64,000 bases of DNA from UBA952 sp044361535. GTDB lineage: Bacteria > Bacteroidota > Bacteroidia > Flavobacteriales_D > Crocinitomicaceae. This document shows, in pieces, positions 35,169 to 44,706 of this stretch (within the stretch, counting starts at the first letter, position 1; each line of letters opens with the position of its first letter). The position numbers and the translations under genes were made by a program. Below the pieces are notes generated by a model. The model was not told where the DNA came from. It did not search any database and saw only the letters and a list, made by a program, of their open reading frames with translations. Where the stretch lies: contig JBIKIQ010000011.1 of assembly GCA_044361535.1 (NCBI GenBank), positions 1-64,000 on the forward strand, read 5' to 3'.

Positions 35169-38100
35169 CTACAAATTCTCCAAATCAACGGTTCGCATGG
35201 CTATGAATGCTTTCACTACGCGATCGCCAGCACCAGGCACTTCTACATGAATCAAGTACATTCCAGAGGCGATTGGAATATTCGCTTGATTTGTTAAATT
35301 CCAATCTTGGTAAGTAATAGGGCTGTCCTTTTTAATGGTTCGAATTAACTTTCCATTCGTAGAGTAAATACGAATCGTACATTGTTCAGGAAGATTAATT
35401 ATCTTAATTCGCGTATCCAATTTATTTCTTTCGTATTCCGAAAATGCATTATACGGATTAGGAACTACATTAATCATCTTCAACGCTTCTTTCAACTGAT
35501 CTGAATTTGCAGTTACTGTAGCAATGTCATCCATAGACCAAGAGTACATCGGCTTACCGCCATTCTTTCCTGTTGCCACAAAGTTCTTGTATTCTTTGTT
35601 TATTCTCAATTTGATAGTAACATCCGTAGAAAGTAAGGATTGATTTGGTCGTAACAATGGATAAGAAACCCATGATAAACTTCCGTATAATTCTCTTTTC
35701 GCTGTTGCATTATTCGTTTCAACTTCCAACCACTTATTTTGTAAGAAATTTGAACCATTTACCTCTGCTTCTGCAGGTTTGTACGCTGGGAAATCAAATC
35801 CTCCAGAGAATCCATTGATCGATTTTTGGTTGTAACTAAACACATAAATCGCATGCATTCCACCCATTAAAGGTGTTCCTACTCCACTAATGAAACGATC
35901 CGTAGGATTCCATTTCATATCTGCCCCATTTTCACCACCTAAGAATGAATTCTCTCCAAAAGCCATGTACAAACGAGCTCCAGATTCTAAGTCAACAGCA
36001 TATCCCGGGAACCAACCCATTCCTGTTCCTGTTTGATCAGGATTGCCTTCTTTATCAACACTTTCACTTTTTCTCATAGAACCAGGTTGAGCGTCACCAA
36101 CATTCAATGCTGTATTTCTTCCTAGTTCAATAACAGGACAACGTGTCCATTTTGATTTATCACTTGTTAAGACAATATTCACACTCGGAGCAAAACTTAT
36201 CGAAGCATTGGTCTTACTTGAAGGAGCGAACGAACCAAAATACGCTAAAGGCATATAATCTGATTGGTAACCCACAACTCTGTGTGGAGCAATAGTACCT
36301 TCTAAAATTTTCTCATAATCTTGATCTGGATCTGTATTGGCCTCATCACGATAGTTACATGGATCTAGATAGGTCGCACCATCAGGAAGACACTCATAAG
36401 CCGAATTAGTAGGGTCTGTTTCCGGAGCATAATCACCTGAACGAATCCAGTTTGTTGGGAAATAGGCATCATTATCCGGTACTCCCGCTAACCATCTTTT
36501 TGATGAATCTGCAAATTCAATCGATGACTCAATCATATCCGTGGTCTTAGTTGCTAATGGACCTGTTGCGTCTGGGAAAAAGTATTTTTCTTGTTTAATC
36601 TGCACGGAAATACCCCACTCAGGAACAATTTGCTCATTGTCGAATTCAATTGTTTGCTCAGAAGTAACTGAATCCAATATAATACCATCTTTTTTGTCAT
36701 AACGATAAATAATCCAACTTGCTGTATCTGCACTATTTCCAGATGCTGGTGCAACATAGTCTCTAAATTTACATTCAAAATAACCACTCACTAAATTCAA
36801 CGGATCAACGACCTTAATATTAATAGGGCCTTTTCCAAAATCATACGTTGGATCCTCAACAAAGCCATCCGTTAAAATTTTAGCCAAAGTAGATGGAGTA
36901 TATTCAAGCGAACGATTTCCATTTCCGTAACCATCAACGCGAGTAATTTCTGGTGTAAATCCGTATTCCATTAAATATTCTGTTCCTCCTGCTTCAGGAA
37001 TAGGATTATGGGGAATTGCTTCAATCACTTTTACTTCGCCAACAGCCGCTTTTCGACTCGCCAAATACGGTTTTTTCTGGCCGTCAATTCCCGTCGGATC
37101 ATCTGGAACATACGTTTTATAATTGTTGTGCGCATAAGCAATGGCCATGTAGTAATAGCGCTTGAAATTCACAAGTTTTGGTTGCCCTTGTGCGAATAAA
37201 TCTTTAGCTATTCGAAAACTATGACGAATTCCTTTATTTTCAGCATCAACAACTTCTACAGGAACGCTAAAACCTAAATCTTCATCAAATTCAAAATTGA
37301 TAATACTTTTAATATCATCTTTAATGTCGCATTGAGCAACCAATCGAGCTTTCTCAGGGTTTCTGAGATCTGACACAGAAACTTGATTCGTATTTAATTG
37401 ATAAATTTGATATCCTTGAAATCGAAATTTCTTATCAGCATTTGGGTCAGCTGCAACTATGAATGGATCAATTTCCTCGTACTTTTCTTGGTAATTATTG
37501 GAGTTTGGAGCGTTTGAAAGCGTTAATATTAGCTCTTCATCCATTTCTTGAATTGCCAAATCTGGTGCATGTGGGGCATCCATCACTTTAAAGCAATTCT
37601 CGAATAGCGCTTGCGCCTTGTCATCAGCTCTTCTAAGTGTTTCAACCGATTCAAAAGGATCTCCACCAGTGGATCGTGCCCAAACAACACCAACCGTGAT
37701 ATTATTTACCGCTCCAGGTTTTAAAACAAAAGGTCCTGCTGATTCCACAAAGCGACGATCATTTGGTGTGTTGTTGGCGGTTTGTTCCGTCCAGTTTGGT
37801 TGAGGAACTCCACTAGTACCCCATCCCAATGGATCGGTTGTTCCCGGAAACATAAATTCACATGGCATCAAAGGATTGGCATCTGGGTCTGAAATGTGTC
37901 CACTTCCACCATACACGAATTTGGTTCCATCTTTCCAAAATCCACGCAAATAATTGTAGTAGTCAGCAGCATTGATTGGATCTGTCTGATTTGGGTTAGC
38001 ACCATTCGTTGTGTTAGAATAATACAAAAATCTTCGCATCCCAAAACGTTCATTATCAACGATTCCATCTCCATAACCGATGCCATTCAAAGCTTCATTT

Positions 38101-39212
38101 TCTCCAATCCCAAAGGCATTATCAATGCCATCATCATCTTGGTATGGACCTTCAAAAAAATCAACACCTACAGCAGGAGGTGAACTACCATATCCTTTAA
38201 ATCCAGAATTGTCGCCATCGTAATTATCGCCGTTGTAGTAATATCCCAAGCCTCGACTCACATCACAACCCACATAATCATCAAATGGATCACCTAAGGC
38301 GCCATCGGTAAAAAAACCGAAGTAGGTATTGTATAGCGTTTGTGTTCCGCGATTAATCAATTCATAATTGTAAAAGGTCATGTTATTTATCTCGTCATTT
38401 GAGGCAAATGCGAATGCTTGCGCTCTAATTTCCATTCCTATGGGATCTGCTCCCGTTTCCGTGTGAATGTTTCCTTTATCGTTCATTACCCACCAATAAT
38501 TCATGTCGCCATAAAGTGAAACAGAACGATCGATGTTGCATTCTTTGTCTTTTTTAATGTCATACCAAGGAAAATCGCCGTCTTCCCAATTGTAATGACC
38601 ATCTCCATTGAAGTCGTAAAATGGGGCTAAATAATAATCTTGCCCTTGAGTGACATCTCCGTGAGCAGGCCATTCTTTGATGATTTCCGGTACTTTATAA
38701 TCGGGGAATAGCTGACTTTGCGTATTTGTTCCGTTTTGTTGATCTGCTAATCCTGCTTCAAACCACACATTGAATTCACGAATCATATCTTGCGTTGTTA
38801 CAAAATGTCTGTCGTATTTGCTGCAGTTTTCATAGGTGGTTTCGGCTGAGATTTTAGTCAGGGGGCCAGTCCAATAATCTTGACCATTTCGATAGCGCAA
38901 AGCGGCAAGTTTTAATTGATTATTGACATCTGTTCCACCGAGCCAGAGTGCTGCTGTAAACAAGGCCATGATTCCTGAATTTTTAGGAATCTCGTATTGA
39001 GAAAAGTTTTGATTCGGAACTTGCCAAAGATTTCCAGCAGTATGAATCATTGCTCGCACATTATTCAGTTCTAAATAGGTCGTTGTTGTCGGAGGAGCAC
39101 ATCCTGCCGCTTTGGATTGAGGTATTTTAGGAGTGGCGCTACTTTGCAAGGATTGTCCTAAAGAAAAATCTGCCGAAATAAATACGATAAACAACCCAAG
39201 AAAAAACCTCAT
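35169..39212 (-). CDS. 1347-residue secreted protein with T9SS-type C-terminal domain
   Basis: The signal peptide is MRFFLGLFIVFISADFSLGQ. The mature protein starts with a Pro/Thr linker, then an ordered region with TAALWLGG and a calcium-binding-like loop DFNGDGHYNWEDGD (about residues 200-215) and similar acidic loops (GDGIVDNERFG). The C-terminus (from ~1248) has NVVPNPYNAFSEYERN, CTIRIYSTNGKLIRTI and ASGMYLIHVEVPG, a type A-like sorting domain, followed by ten further residues. Homologues of this size are common in Bacteroidota but uncharacterised. A TATTTTTG box lies 24 bases before the start. The LuxE-like gene is immediately downstream. Confidence 0.8.
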   Translation of the reverse strand: MRFFLGLFIVFISADFSLGQSLQSSATPKIPQSKAAGCAPPTTTTYLELNNVRAMIHTAGNLWQVPNQNFSQYEIPKNSGIMALFTAALWLGGTDVNNQLKLAALRYRNGQDYWTGPLTKISAETTYENCSKYDRHFVTTQDMIREFNVWFEAGLADQQNGTNTQSQLFPDYKVPEIIKEWPAHGDVTQGQDYYLAPFYDFNGDGHYNWEDGDFPWYDIKKDKECNIDRSVSLYGDMNYWWVMNDKGNIHTETGADPIGMEIRAQAFAFASNDEINNMTFYNYELINRGTQTLYNTYFGFFTDGALGDPFDDYVGCDVSRGLGYYYNGDNYDGDNSGFKGYGSSPPAVGVDFFEGPYQDDDGIDNAFGIGENEALNGIGYGDGIVDNERFGMRRFLYYSNTTNGANPNQTDPINAADYYNYLRGFWKDGTKFVYGGSGHISDPDANPLMPCEFMFPGTTDPLGWGTSGVPQPNWTEQTANNTPNDRRFVESAGPFVLKPGAVNNITVGVVWARSTGGDPFESVETLRRADDKAQALFENCFKVMDAPHAPDLAIQEMDEELILTLSNAPNSNNYQEKYEEIDPFIVAADPNADKKFRFQGYQIYQLNTNQVSVSDLRNPEKARLVAQCDIKDDIKSIINFEFDEDLGFSVPVEVVDAENKGIRHSFRIAKDLFAQGQPKLVNFKRYYYMAIAYAHNNYKTYVPDDPTGIDGQKKPYLASRKAAVGEVKVIEAIPHNPIPEAGGTEYLMEYGFTPEITRVDGYGNGNRSLEYTPSTLAKILTDGFVEDPTYDFGKGPINIKVVDPLNLVSGYFECKFRDYVAPASGNSADTASWIIYRYDKKDGIILDSVTSEQTIEFDNEQIVPEWGISVQIKQEKYFFPDATGPLATKTTDMIESSIEFADSSKRWLAGVPDNDAYFPTNWIRSGDYAPETDPTNSAYECLPDGATYLDPCNYRDEANTDPDQDYEKILEGTIAPHRVVGYQSDYMPLAYFGSFAPSSKTNASISFAPSVNIVLTSDKSKWTRCPVIELGRNTALNVGDAQPGSMRKSESVDKEGNPDQTGTGMGWFPGYAVDLESGARLYMAFGENSFLGGENGADMKWNPTDRFISGVGTPLMGGMHAIYVFSYNQKSINGFSGGFDFPAYKPAEAEVNGSNFLQNKWLEVETNNATAKRELYGSLSWVSYPLLRPNQSLLSTDVTIKLRINKEYKNFVATGKNGGKPMYSWSMDDIATVTANSDQLKEALKMINVVPNPYNAFSEYERNKLDTRIKIINLPEQCTIRIYSTNGKLIRTIKKDSPITYQDWNLTNQANIPIASGMYLIHVEVPGAGDRVVKAFIAMRTVDLENL

Positions 39213-39235
39213 TTTGCTAATTTGGGTTGAAGTTA

Positions 39236-39243
39236 CAAAAATA
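39236..39243 (-). promoter_or_regulatory. Putative -7 box for the 1347-residue cargo gene
   Basis: On the minus strand TATTTTTG matches TAnnTTTG, within the 47-base gap behind the acyltransferase gene, 23 bases from the start codon. Confidence 0.4.
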
Positions 39244-39259
39244 ATTTTGGGTTGAAAAC

Positions 39260-40174
39260 CTATTTTTTTCGAAATCGTGCGTTAAAACGTTCCTCTTGGT
39301 TCTTTTTTAAATCTGCTAAATTGATTGGTACTTGGCGTTTCCAACGTTTGTGCGACCACAACCAATATTCAGGTTGATTCTTAATTGTCTTTTCCAGTAA
39401 TTGGGTATGCCATTCAGTAATTGCACCGTACCTTAATTGATTGATTTCACCTTCATAAGGAATCAATTCTACTTCATAAACTCCTCGTTTCACCTTAATT
39501 GTTCTAAAAAAAACAGGAACAAATTGTTGGTCATTTGCCATAAATTCAGCCCCAAATAAAACTGCTGTTTGTTGGTTTAAAAATTCCATCCAATAAGCAT
39601 TTTCGGCATTTGAAGGCGATTGGTCAGCCAAAACTAAAACAACACTGGCAACATCTGATTTTATTTCAATTTTGTAATTTCCTGAATGAGCTACTTTTAA
39701 ACCAAATCTTGACCTGCGTTTATTAAGCGCTTTGTCCCAAAATGAATTGGTGAGGGGCATTCCTATTCCGATGGTTTTGCACTCAAACCAAGTAGCTAAG
39801 CTTGTGATCATCCATTCCCAATTTCCGTAATGTCCCGAAAGGAGCATAATTGATTTATTTTGACCAAGGATCGTGTGTATTAATTCAGGATTTTTAAGAA
39901 CAAATCGTCGGGCTAATTCATCTTTTGAGATAGAAAGATTTTTAATTCCTTCTATTACTAAATCTGCAAAATGGCGGTAGAATTTATTTCTTAACCTTCG
40001 AATTTCAATATTTGATAATTCAGGAAAAGATTTTCGTAAATTGGTTTCAATAACTTGTTTGCGATACGGAAAAACTGAAATTAAGAGAAGGTAAAATAGA
40101 TCGCTAATTCGGTATAAAAACCAGAGAGGTAAATGAGAGATAAATAATAGAAATCCGAAACCAATTTGATTCAT
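39260..40174 (-). CDS. LpxL/HtrB-like lipid A acyltransferase
   Basis: A 304-residue inner-membrane acyltransferase with an N-terminal hydrophobic anchor (about 1-35). The catalytic HxxxxE motif is in SGHYGNWEW (about residues 113-121), and the later ADQSPSNAENAYWMEFL and HTQLLEKTI...YWLWSHKRWK are typical of the lysophospholipid/lipid A acyltransferase family. It probably adds a secondary acyl chain to lipid A. The start overlaps the rarA stop by 4 bases, so the two are translationally coupled although functionally unrelated. Confidence 0.88.
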   Translation of the reverse strand: MNQIGFGFLLFISHLPLWFLYRISDLFYLLLISVFPYRKQVIETNLRKSFPELSNIEIRRLRNKFYRHFADLVIEGIKNLSISKDELARRFVLKNPELIHTILGQNKSIMLLSGHYGNWEWMITSLATWFECKTIGIGMPLTNSFWDKALNKRRSRFGLKVAHSGNYKIEIKSDVASVVLVLADQSPSNAENAYWMEFLNQQTAVLFGAEFMANDQQFVPVFFRTIKVKRGVYEVELIPYEGEINQLRYGAITEWHTQLLEKTIKNQPEYWLWSHKRWKRQVPINLADLKKNQEERFNARFRKK

Positions 40175-41463
40175 GATTTTTTGTATTTATCCGCCCATTT
40201 TGAATGAATGAAATGCTCTACTTCTTGTTCTTTAGCACTGCTTCCCGGGTTAAAAAAAGAAGTGTTTTTTATTTCATCTGGCATAAATTCTTGCTGGACA
40301 AAATTTCCAGGATAATCATGCGAATACAAATAGTTTGTACCGTAACCCAATTCTTTCATGAGCTTGGTAGGCGCATTTCGAAGCTGAAGGGGAACCGATA
40401 GATTTCCAGTTTGTCTTACTGTTTCTTGAGCTTGATTAATTGCCATATACGCCGCATTTCCTTTGGGTGAACTTGCCAAATAAATGGTGCACTGTGAAAG
40501 AATTATTCGCGATTCAGGCCAGCCAATCATTTCAACTGCCTGAAAACAACTTGTTGCGAGTAAGAGAGCATTAGGGTTTGCTAATCCAATATCTTCTGAT
40601 GCTAAAATTAACAGGCGTCGTGCTATAAACTTGGGATCTTCTCCACCTTCCACCATGCGAGCAAGCCAATATACAGCTGCATTTGGGTCACTTCCACGAA
40701 TAGATTTTATAAATGCTGAAATGATATCGTAGTGTTGTTCGCCATCTTTGTCGTAACGTGAAAAAGATTCGGTTGCTATCGATTTGGTCAGTTCATCTGT
40801 AATTACAATCTCTTCTTTTTGATTGGCTGAACCTATGACTAGTTCTAGTAAATTCAACAATTTTCGCGCATCGCCTCCCGAAATTGCCAAGAGTGCATTC
40901 GTTTCGTTTAGTACAATATTCTTTGTTTTTAGAACCGAATCCGTAGCTAAGGAATGATTGATTATTTTTAATAAATCTTCTTTTGTGTGTTCTCTTAAGG
41001 TATAAACCTGGCAACGAGAGAGTAGGGCGGAAATAACTTCAAAAGAGGGATTTTCAGTAGTTGCTCCAATTAAAGTAATAATCCCCTTTTCAACTGCACC
41101 TAAAACTGAATCTTGTTGAGATTTTGAGAAGCGATGAATTTCATCAATAAAAACAATCGGTTGTTTGGATTGAAATAATCCTTGATTACCTGATGCTTTT
41201 GAAATAATATCCCTGACATCTTTTACCCCAGAAGAAATTGCAGATAAGCTGTAAAAAGGACGTTTAAGTTGATCAGCTAAAAGATTTGCCAAGGTAGTTT
41301 TCCCTACTCCGGGAGGTCCCCACAAAATAATGGAAGGAAGAATGCCGGCGTCAAGAGCTCTTCGGATAGGACCATTTTGACCTATTAAATGTTCTTGACC
41401 GATGTAGTCATCCAACGATTTTGGACGCATTCTTTCAGAAAGGGGAACATGCTCAAATGACAT
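40171..41463 (-). CDS. rarA: Replication-associated recombination protein A (RarA/MgsA)
   Basis: An AAA+ ATPase of 430 residues related to clamp loaders and WRNIP1. The Walker A motif is GPPGVGKTT (residues 49-57), Walker B is VFIDEIHRF (104-112), sensor 1 is in LIGATTENPSF, and the C-terminal region carries GSDPNAAVYWLARM and the MgsA/helical tetramerisation domain. It acts at stalled replication forks and loads at single-strand/double-strand junctions. A TAACTTTG box ends 4 bases upstream of the ATG. Confidence 0.95.
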   Translation of the reverse strand: MSFEHVPLSERMRPKSLDDYIGQEHLIGQNGPIRRALDAGILPSIILWGPPGVGKTTLANLLADQLKRPFYSLSAISSGVKDVRDIISKASGNQGLFQSKQPIVFIDEIHRFSKSQQDSVLGAVEKGIITLIGATTENPSFEVISALLSRCQVYTLREHTKEDLLKIINHSLATDSVLKTKNIVLNETNALLAISGGDARKLLNLLELVIGSANQKEEIVITDELTKSIATESFSRYDKDGEQHYDIISAFIKSIRGSDPNAAVYWLARMVEGGEDPKFIARRLLILASEDIGLANPNALLLATSCFQAVEMIGWPESRIILSQCTIYLASSPKGNAAYMAINQAQETVRQTGNLSVPLQLRNAPTKLMKELGYGTNYLYSHDYPGNFVQQEFMPDEIKNTSFFNPGSSAKEQEVEHFIHSKWADKYKKS

Positions 41464-41467
41464 GTTT

Positions 41468-41475
41468 CAAAGTTA
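41468..41475 (-). promoter_or_regulatory. TAnnTTTG box next to the rarA start
   Basis: TAACTTTG on the minus strand, then AAAC and ATG. If used, the transcript would have almost no leader. Confidence 0.45.
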
Positions 41476-41493
41476 CGTTCTTTTTTGAGAAAA

Positions 41494-42957
41494 TTAAGGC
41501 CTGATTACTTTGATTGTTGTTCTTCTATTCAGGGTGTATTGTCTTTCGGTGCAATTCTCACACTTCACTTCAGGTTGATTTTCTCCAAATTGATTTCCTT
41601 TCAATTTTGAACGATCAACACCTTTGGAAACTAAATAATCAATCGTGCGATTCATGCGTTTTTCACCTAACCAAATGTTATATTCTTCTGTATTCCGGCT
41701 ATCGCAATGCGAACTTATTTCAAAACGAATGGTTGGATCAGCCATTGATGCCATTTTAGCAAATTCATCCAATTCAATTTTGTTTTGTGGATTTAAATAA
41801 CTGGAATTAATATCAAAATAGATGATGGCATCAGTAAGCTCAACGACAGGAATTGGTTCGTTAACAGTAGCTGTTAAATCAACTGTTTGGTCGTAGGAAT
41901 CAAAAACAGTTACTTTATAAATACCTTTTGGGATATTGGAAAGGTCTTCTGTTTCTTGACCATTCTCCCATTTGAATCTGTAGGGAGGAATCCCTCCATT
42001 TGGTGTAATATTGACTGTTCCATCAGAGCTTTTGAATTTAGTGACATCCGTTGAAGTGATTGTAGCAAGAAGCGGTGGTATAAGGGAAGTGAAATAAATG
42101 TCTGCGAGTTCCTCATCTCGATTGCTAGCCCAATAATAATTATTTCCCGAATAGGTAAAATAGGCATCAAATTTAGGTGAATTGATTCTCTGTCCAAGGT
42201 TCACAGGTATACTCCAATCACTCCAAGAATCGCTGCTTCGAGTGGAAAAGAAAATATCTGCATCGCCTTCGCCGCCAAAACCATTACTGGAGAAAAATAG
42301 CGTATCATCGTTAGGAGAAAGATAGGGCGAAATTTCAAAACCTTTGGAATTTATATTATCTCCAAGTCGCAAAGGTTTGGACCATTTTCCTTTTTCATCC
42401 AATAAAGAGACATATAAATCTTCATTTCCTTCTGAATCAGGGCCGAGGTAAGAGATGATTATGGCATTTTCGGAGGAGTTAATATGAAACCCATAAAAAC
42501 TACCTTCGATATCTAATTCGGGTATTTTAATTTCTTTTGGTTTTCCCCATTTTTTTCGTTTGTAAGAACTAACAGATATTCCTTTTTTAAGGTCTCTTTT
42601 CCCTTCGTAGGAATTTAATAAATAGACTTTGTCGCCCGTTTTATTGAGTCCAATAATGGCATTGTTATATTTGTTGTTCAGTTCTTTTAATGCTTCGGCT
42701 TTGGAATAAGAAAAATCTTCTTCTTTTGTACTTTGCCAAACGTCTTGATCATTCCTGCCACCTTTCGAATTTTGATCAAAAGAACGAACAAAAAATAAGG
42801 TTGCACTTTCTTTGTCGAAAATAGGCATGCTCTCTTCCACTTCTGTATTAATACTACCGCCTAATTTTTCTGGGGTTTTTACTGCATTGAACTGACCAAA
42901 ACAAAAATTACTGATTGTTATTAAACAAGCAAAGAAGATATTTATGGATTTTTTCAT
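41494..42957 (-). CDS. OmpA-family protein with PD40 repeats and a SprB repeat
   Basis: A 487-residue protein with signal peptide (cleavage near CFGQ). Residues ~40-290 contain WD40-like PD40 beta-propeller strands (SPYLSPNDDTLFFSSNGFGG, DIFFSTR, NYYWASNRD). Residues ~300-365 form a SprB repeat (GTVNITPNGGIPPYRFKW, IPKGIYKVTVFD). The OmpA peptidoglycan-binding domain runs from ~379 to the end (IYFDINSSYL, CENCTERQYTLNRRT). The order resembles proteins that tie PorP/SprF-type partners to the cell wall in T9SS-related systems. The gene starts 4 bases after the PorP/SprF gene. Confidence 0.85.
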   Translation of the reverse strand: MKKSINIFFACLITISNFCFGQFNAVKTPEKLGGSINTEVEESMPIFDKESATLFFVRSFDQNSKGGRNDQDVWQSTKEEDFSYSKAEALKELNNKYNNAIIGLNKTGDKVYLLNSYEGKRDLKKGISVSSYKRKKWGKPKEIKIPELDIEGSFYGFHINSSENAIIISYLGPDSEGNEDLYVSLLDEKGKWSKPLRLGDNINSKGFEISPYLSPNDDTLFFSSNGFGGEGDADIFFSTRSSDSWSDWSIPVNLGQRINSPKFDAYFTYSGNNYYWASNRDEELADIYFTSLIPPLLATITSTDVTKFKSSDGTVNITPNGGIPPYRFKWENGQETEDLSNIPKGIYKVTVFDSYDQTVDLTATVNEPIPVVELTDAIIYFDINSSYLNPQNKIELDEFAKMASMADPTIRFEISSHCDSRNTEEYNIWLGEKRMNRTIDYLVSKGVDRSKLKGNQFGENQPEVKCENCTERQYTLNRRTTIKVIRP

Positions 42958-42961
42958 TGTT

Positions 42962-43945
42962 TTATCTACCTAGCATTAAACCTAAAACTAACTCGTGACC
43001 TCCTGAACTGTAATTCTTGAATTTAGAAATCGAAAAATCAAAGGAATAACCCAATTTAAAACGATTATTAATATTCAACCCAAACATTCCGATAATTGCA
43101 TCTGTATGTCTGTAACCTAAACCTCCCCAAATCCATTCTTTGTATTCGGCTTGTAAATTAAAATCCATTGAAACAGGTGCTGGAGCCATGTATTTTGCCA
43201 TGATATTAGGAGTTAACGTGAAATCTTCATTTATTCTAATTTGATATCCAGACATTACGTTATAATGCATTTGAGGATTAAAGTTGGCAGTTCCAGACCC
43301 AAATTCAACAAAATCTCTCGTTAATTGCTGTGAGGATATTCCCAAATAGAAACCTTTTCCATACAAGTAGAGTCCAGCACTTAAATCCATGATATATTTA
43401 TTGGACTGGTTGGCAACAAAATTTGTGTAGGTGTTATCTGTATAGTTTAAAGAAGGGTCAATCAGATTCAGTACTTGAGCTTTATCAGCTAAAAACGCGT
43501 TATTTGATAAGCCAGCCTTTAAACCAAATGATAAATTATAATTCTTGTTCATTGGAATGTGTAATGCATATGTTCCTAGGAATGATAACTTTCTAAAAGC
43601 ACCATATTGATCAGCAATGATTTGTCCTCCAACGGTATGTTTTAATTTTCCCGTATTGATTTTTGGATTTTCAACTTTACCTGCACTTGTTCTAATTCCT
43701 GGATTGTAATACCTCGGTTTAAAATTTAAGGGAACGGAAAATGCTAAATACGATGATCTAGGAGCATCTTCAACACCAAGCCATTGCCATCTCCCTGTAA
43801 GGGTAACATCAATAAAATCATAGATTCCAGCAGCTGCAGGGTTGGCCATAAATTGATTTCTATGAAATTGACTGTATTGAGGAATTTGTTGCGAAAAAGA
43901 ACTAAACGCACGTGTAATAAGAAGTAAAAATAAAATTTTATTCAT
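42962..43945 (-). CDS. PorP/SprF-family T9SS-associated outer membrane protein
   Basis: A 327-residue beta-barrel protein with signal peptide (to about residue 19, SFSQQ). The family start IPQYSQFHRNQFMANPAAAG is followed by repeated beta strands, with a C-terminal HELVLGLMLGR. SprF is needed for secretion or attachment of SprB-type adhesins, and many PorP/SprF copies are paired with type B cargo. Here the partner is the OmpA/SprB-repeat gene 4 bases downstream, so the pair probably forms one complex in the outer membrane. Confidence 0.88.
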   Translation of the reverse strand: MNKILFLLLITRAFSSFSQQIPQYSQFHRNQFMANPAAAGIYDFIDVTLTGRWQWLGVEDAPRSSYLAFSVPLNFKPRYYNPGIRTSAGKVENPKINTGKLKHTVGGQIIADQYGAFRKLSFLGTYALHIPMNKNYNLSFGLKAGLSNNAFLADKAQVLNLIDPSLNYTDNTYTNFVANQSNKYIMDLSAGLYLYGKGFYLGISSQQLTRDFVEFGSGTANFNPQMHYNVMSGYQIRINEDFTLTPNIMAKYMAPAPVSMDFNLQAEYKEWIWGGLGYRHTDAIIGMFGLNINNRFKLGYSFDFSISKFKNYSSGGHELVLGLMLGR

Positions 43946-44082
43946 GTATAAATTCTAACCGTATTCTTTTCTTAATCTAAACCATAAATAACGGATAACC
44001 CATCGTATAAAACAACAAATTTAAGCAATTGGTTTTCAAGATTAAGCTGGATAAAAAAACAAAAAATTTAAATTACTAAAAC

Positions 44083-44706
44083 TCACTCCATACAATCACA
44101 AGGTGGATCTAGTATCCACTTAATATCTGACCGTCTAGTTGTCAACTGTTTTTGATAGCGAGGACCAAAGCGGACACCTGTTAGATCTATGACTTTGAGA
44201 TTTTCTAAAGTTAAAACTGCATCAGGTACATTTGCAATTCTGTTGTCGCTTAAATCTAGTTTTTCTAAATACAAGCAATTTTGTATGGCATCAGGAATGG
44301 TTGAAATATCGTTTTGATGTAAATTTAAAACTCTAATTTTGGGCAATCGTGTAATGACAGCTGGGAAATAAGGAATCTCATTTTTTTCCGCTTCAAAAAC
44401 TTCTAATTTTTGCAAAGAATCCATAAATTCAGGAAGTGATTGAATTTTGTTCTTATTTATATTTAAATAGCGCAAATTCACAAATCTGCTTAATTCATTG
44501 GGCAATTCGGTTCGTTTTTCTTTCGAGAAATTAATGCCATAAATGGTGTCAGGATTAGCATTTTGAACTTCTTCCCAACGATAAATTTTGAAATCAAACT
44601 TTTGGGTGAACCCGTGATTAATAAGAAATAAAAAAATCACGAGCAAAACGGATATCTTCTGCAATTTGACTTGCCAATTGGTCAACTGAATCGAATTTGA
44701 ATTCAT
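44083..44706 (-). CDS. Secreted leucine-rich-repeat protein
   Basis: About five leucine-rich repeats of ~23 residues (LRYLNINKNKIQSLPEF, IRVLNLHQNDISTIPDA, LEKLDLSDNRIANVPDA) follow a hydrophobic signal segment ISVLLVIFLFLINHGFTQ. The start is uncertain: the ATG at 44706 (MNSNSIQ) puts ~15 polar residues before the signal segment, and a TTG at 44664 would begin directly at it. Either start lies within the 3' end of ribF, so the genes overlap by 47 to 89 bases. The product ends in PPCDCME. It is presumably a periplasmic or surface binding protein; the partner is unknown. Confidence 0.72.
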   Translation of the reverse strand: MNSNSIQLTNWQVKLQKISVLLVIFLFLINHGFTQKFDFKIYRWEEVQNANPDTIYGINFSKEKRTELPNELSRFVNLRYLNINKNKIQSLPEFMDSLQKLEVFEAEKNEIPYFPAVITRLPKIRVLNLHQNDISTIPDAIQNCLYLEKLDLSDNRIANVPDAVLTLENLKVIDLTGVRFGPRYQKQLTTRRSDIKWILDPPCDCME

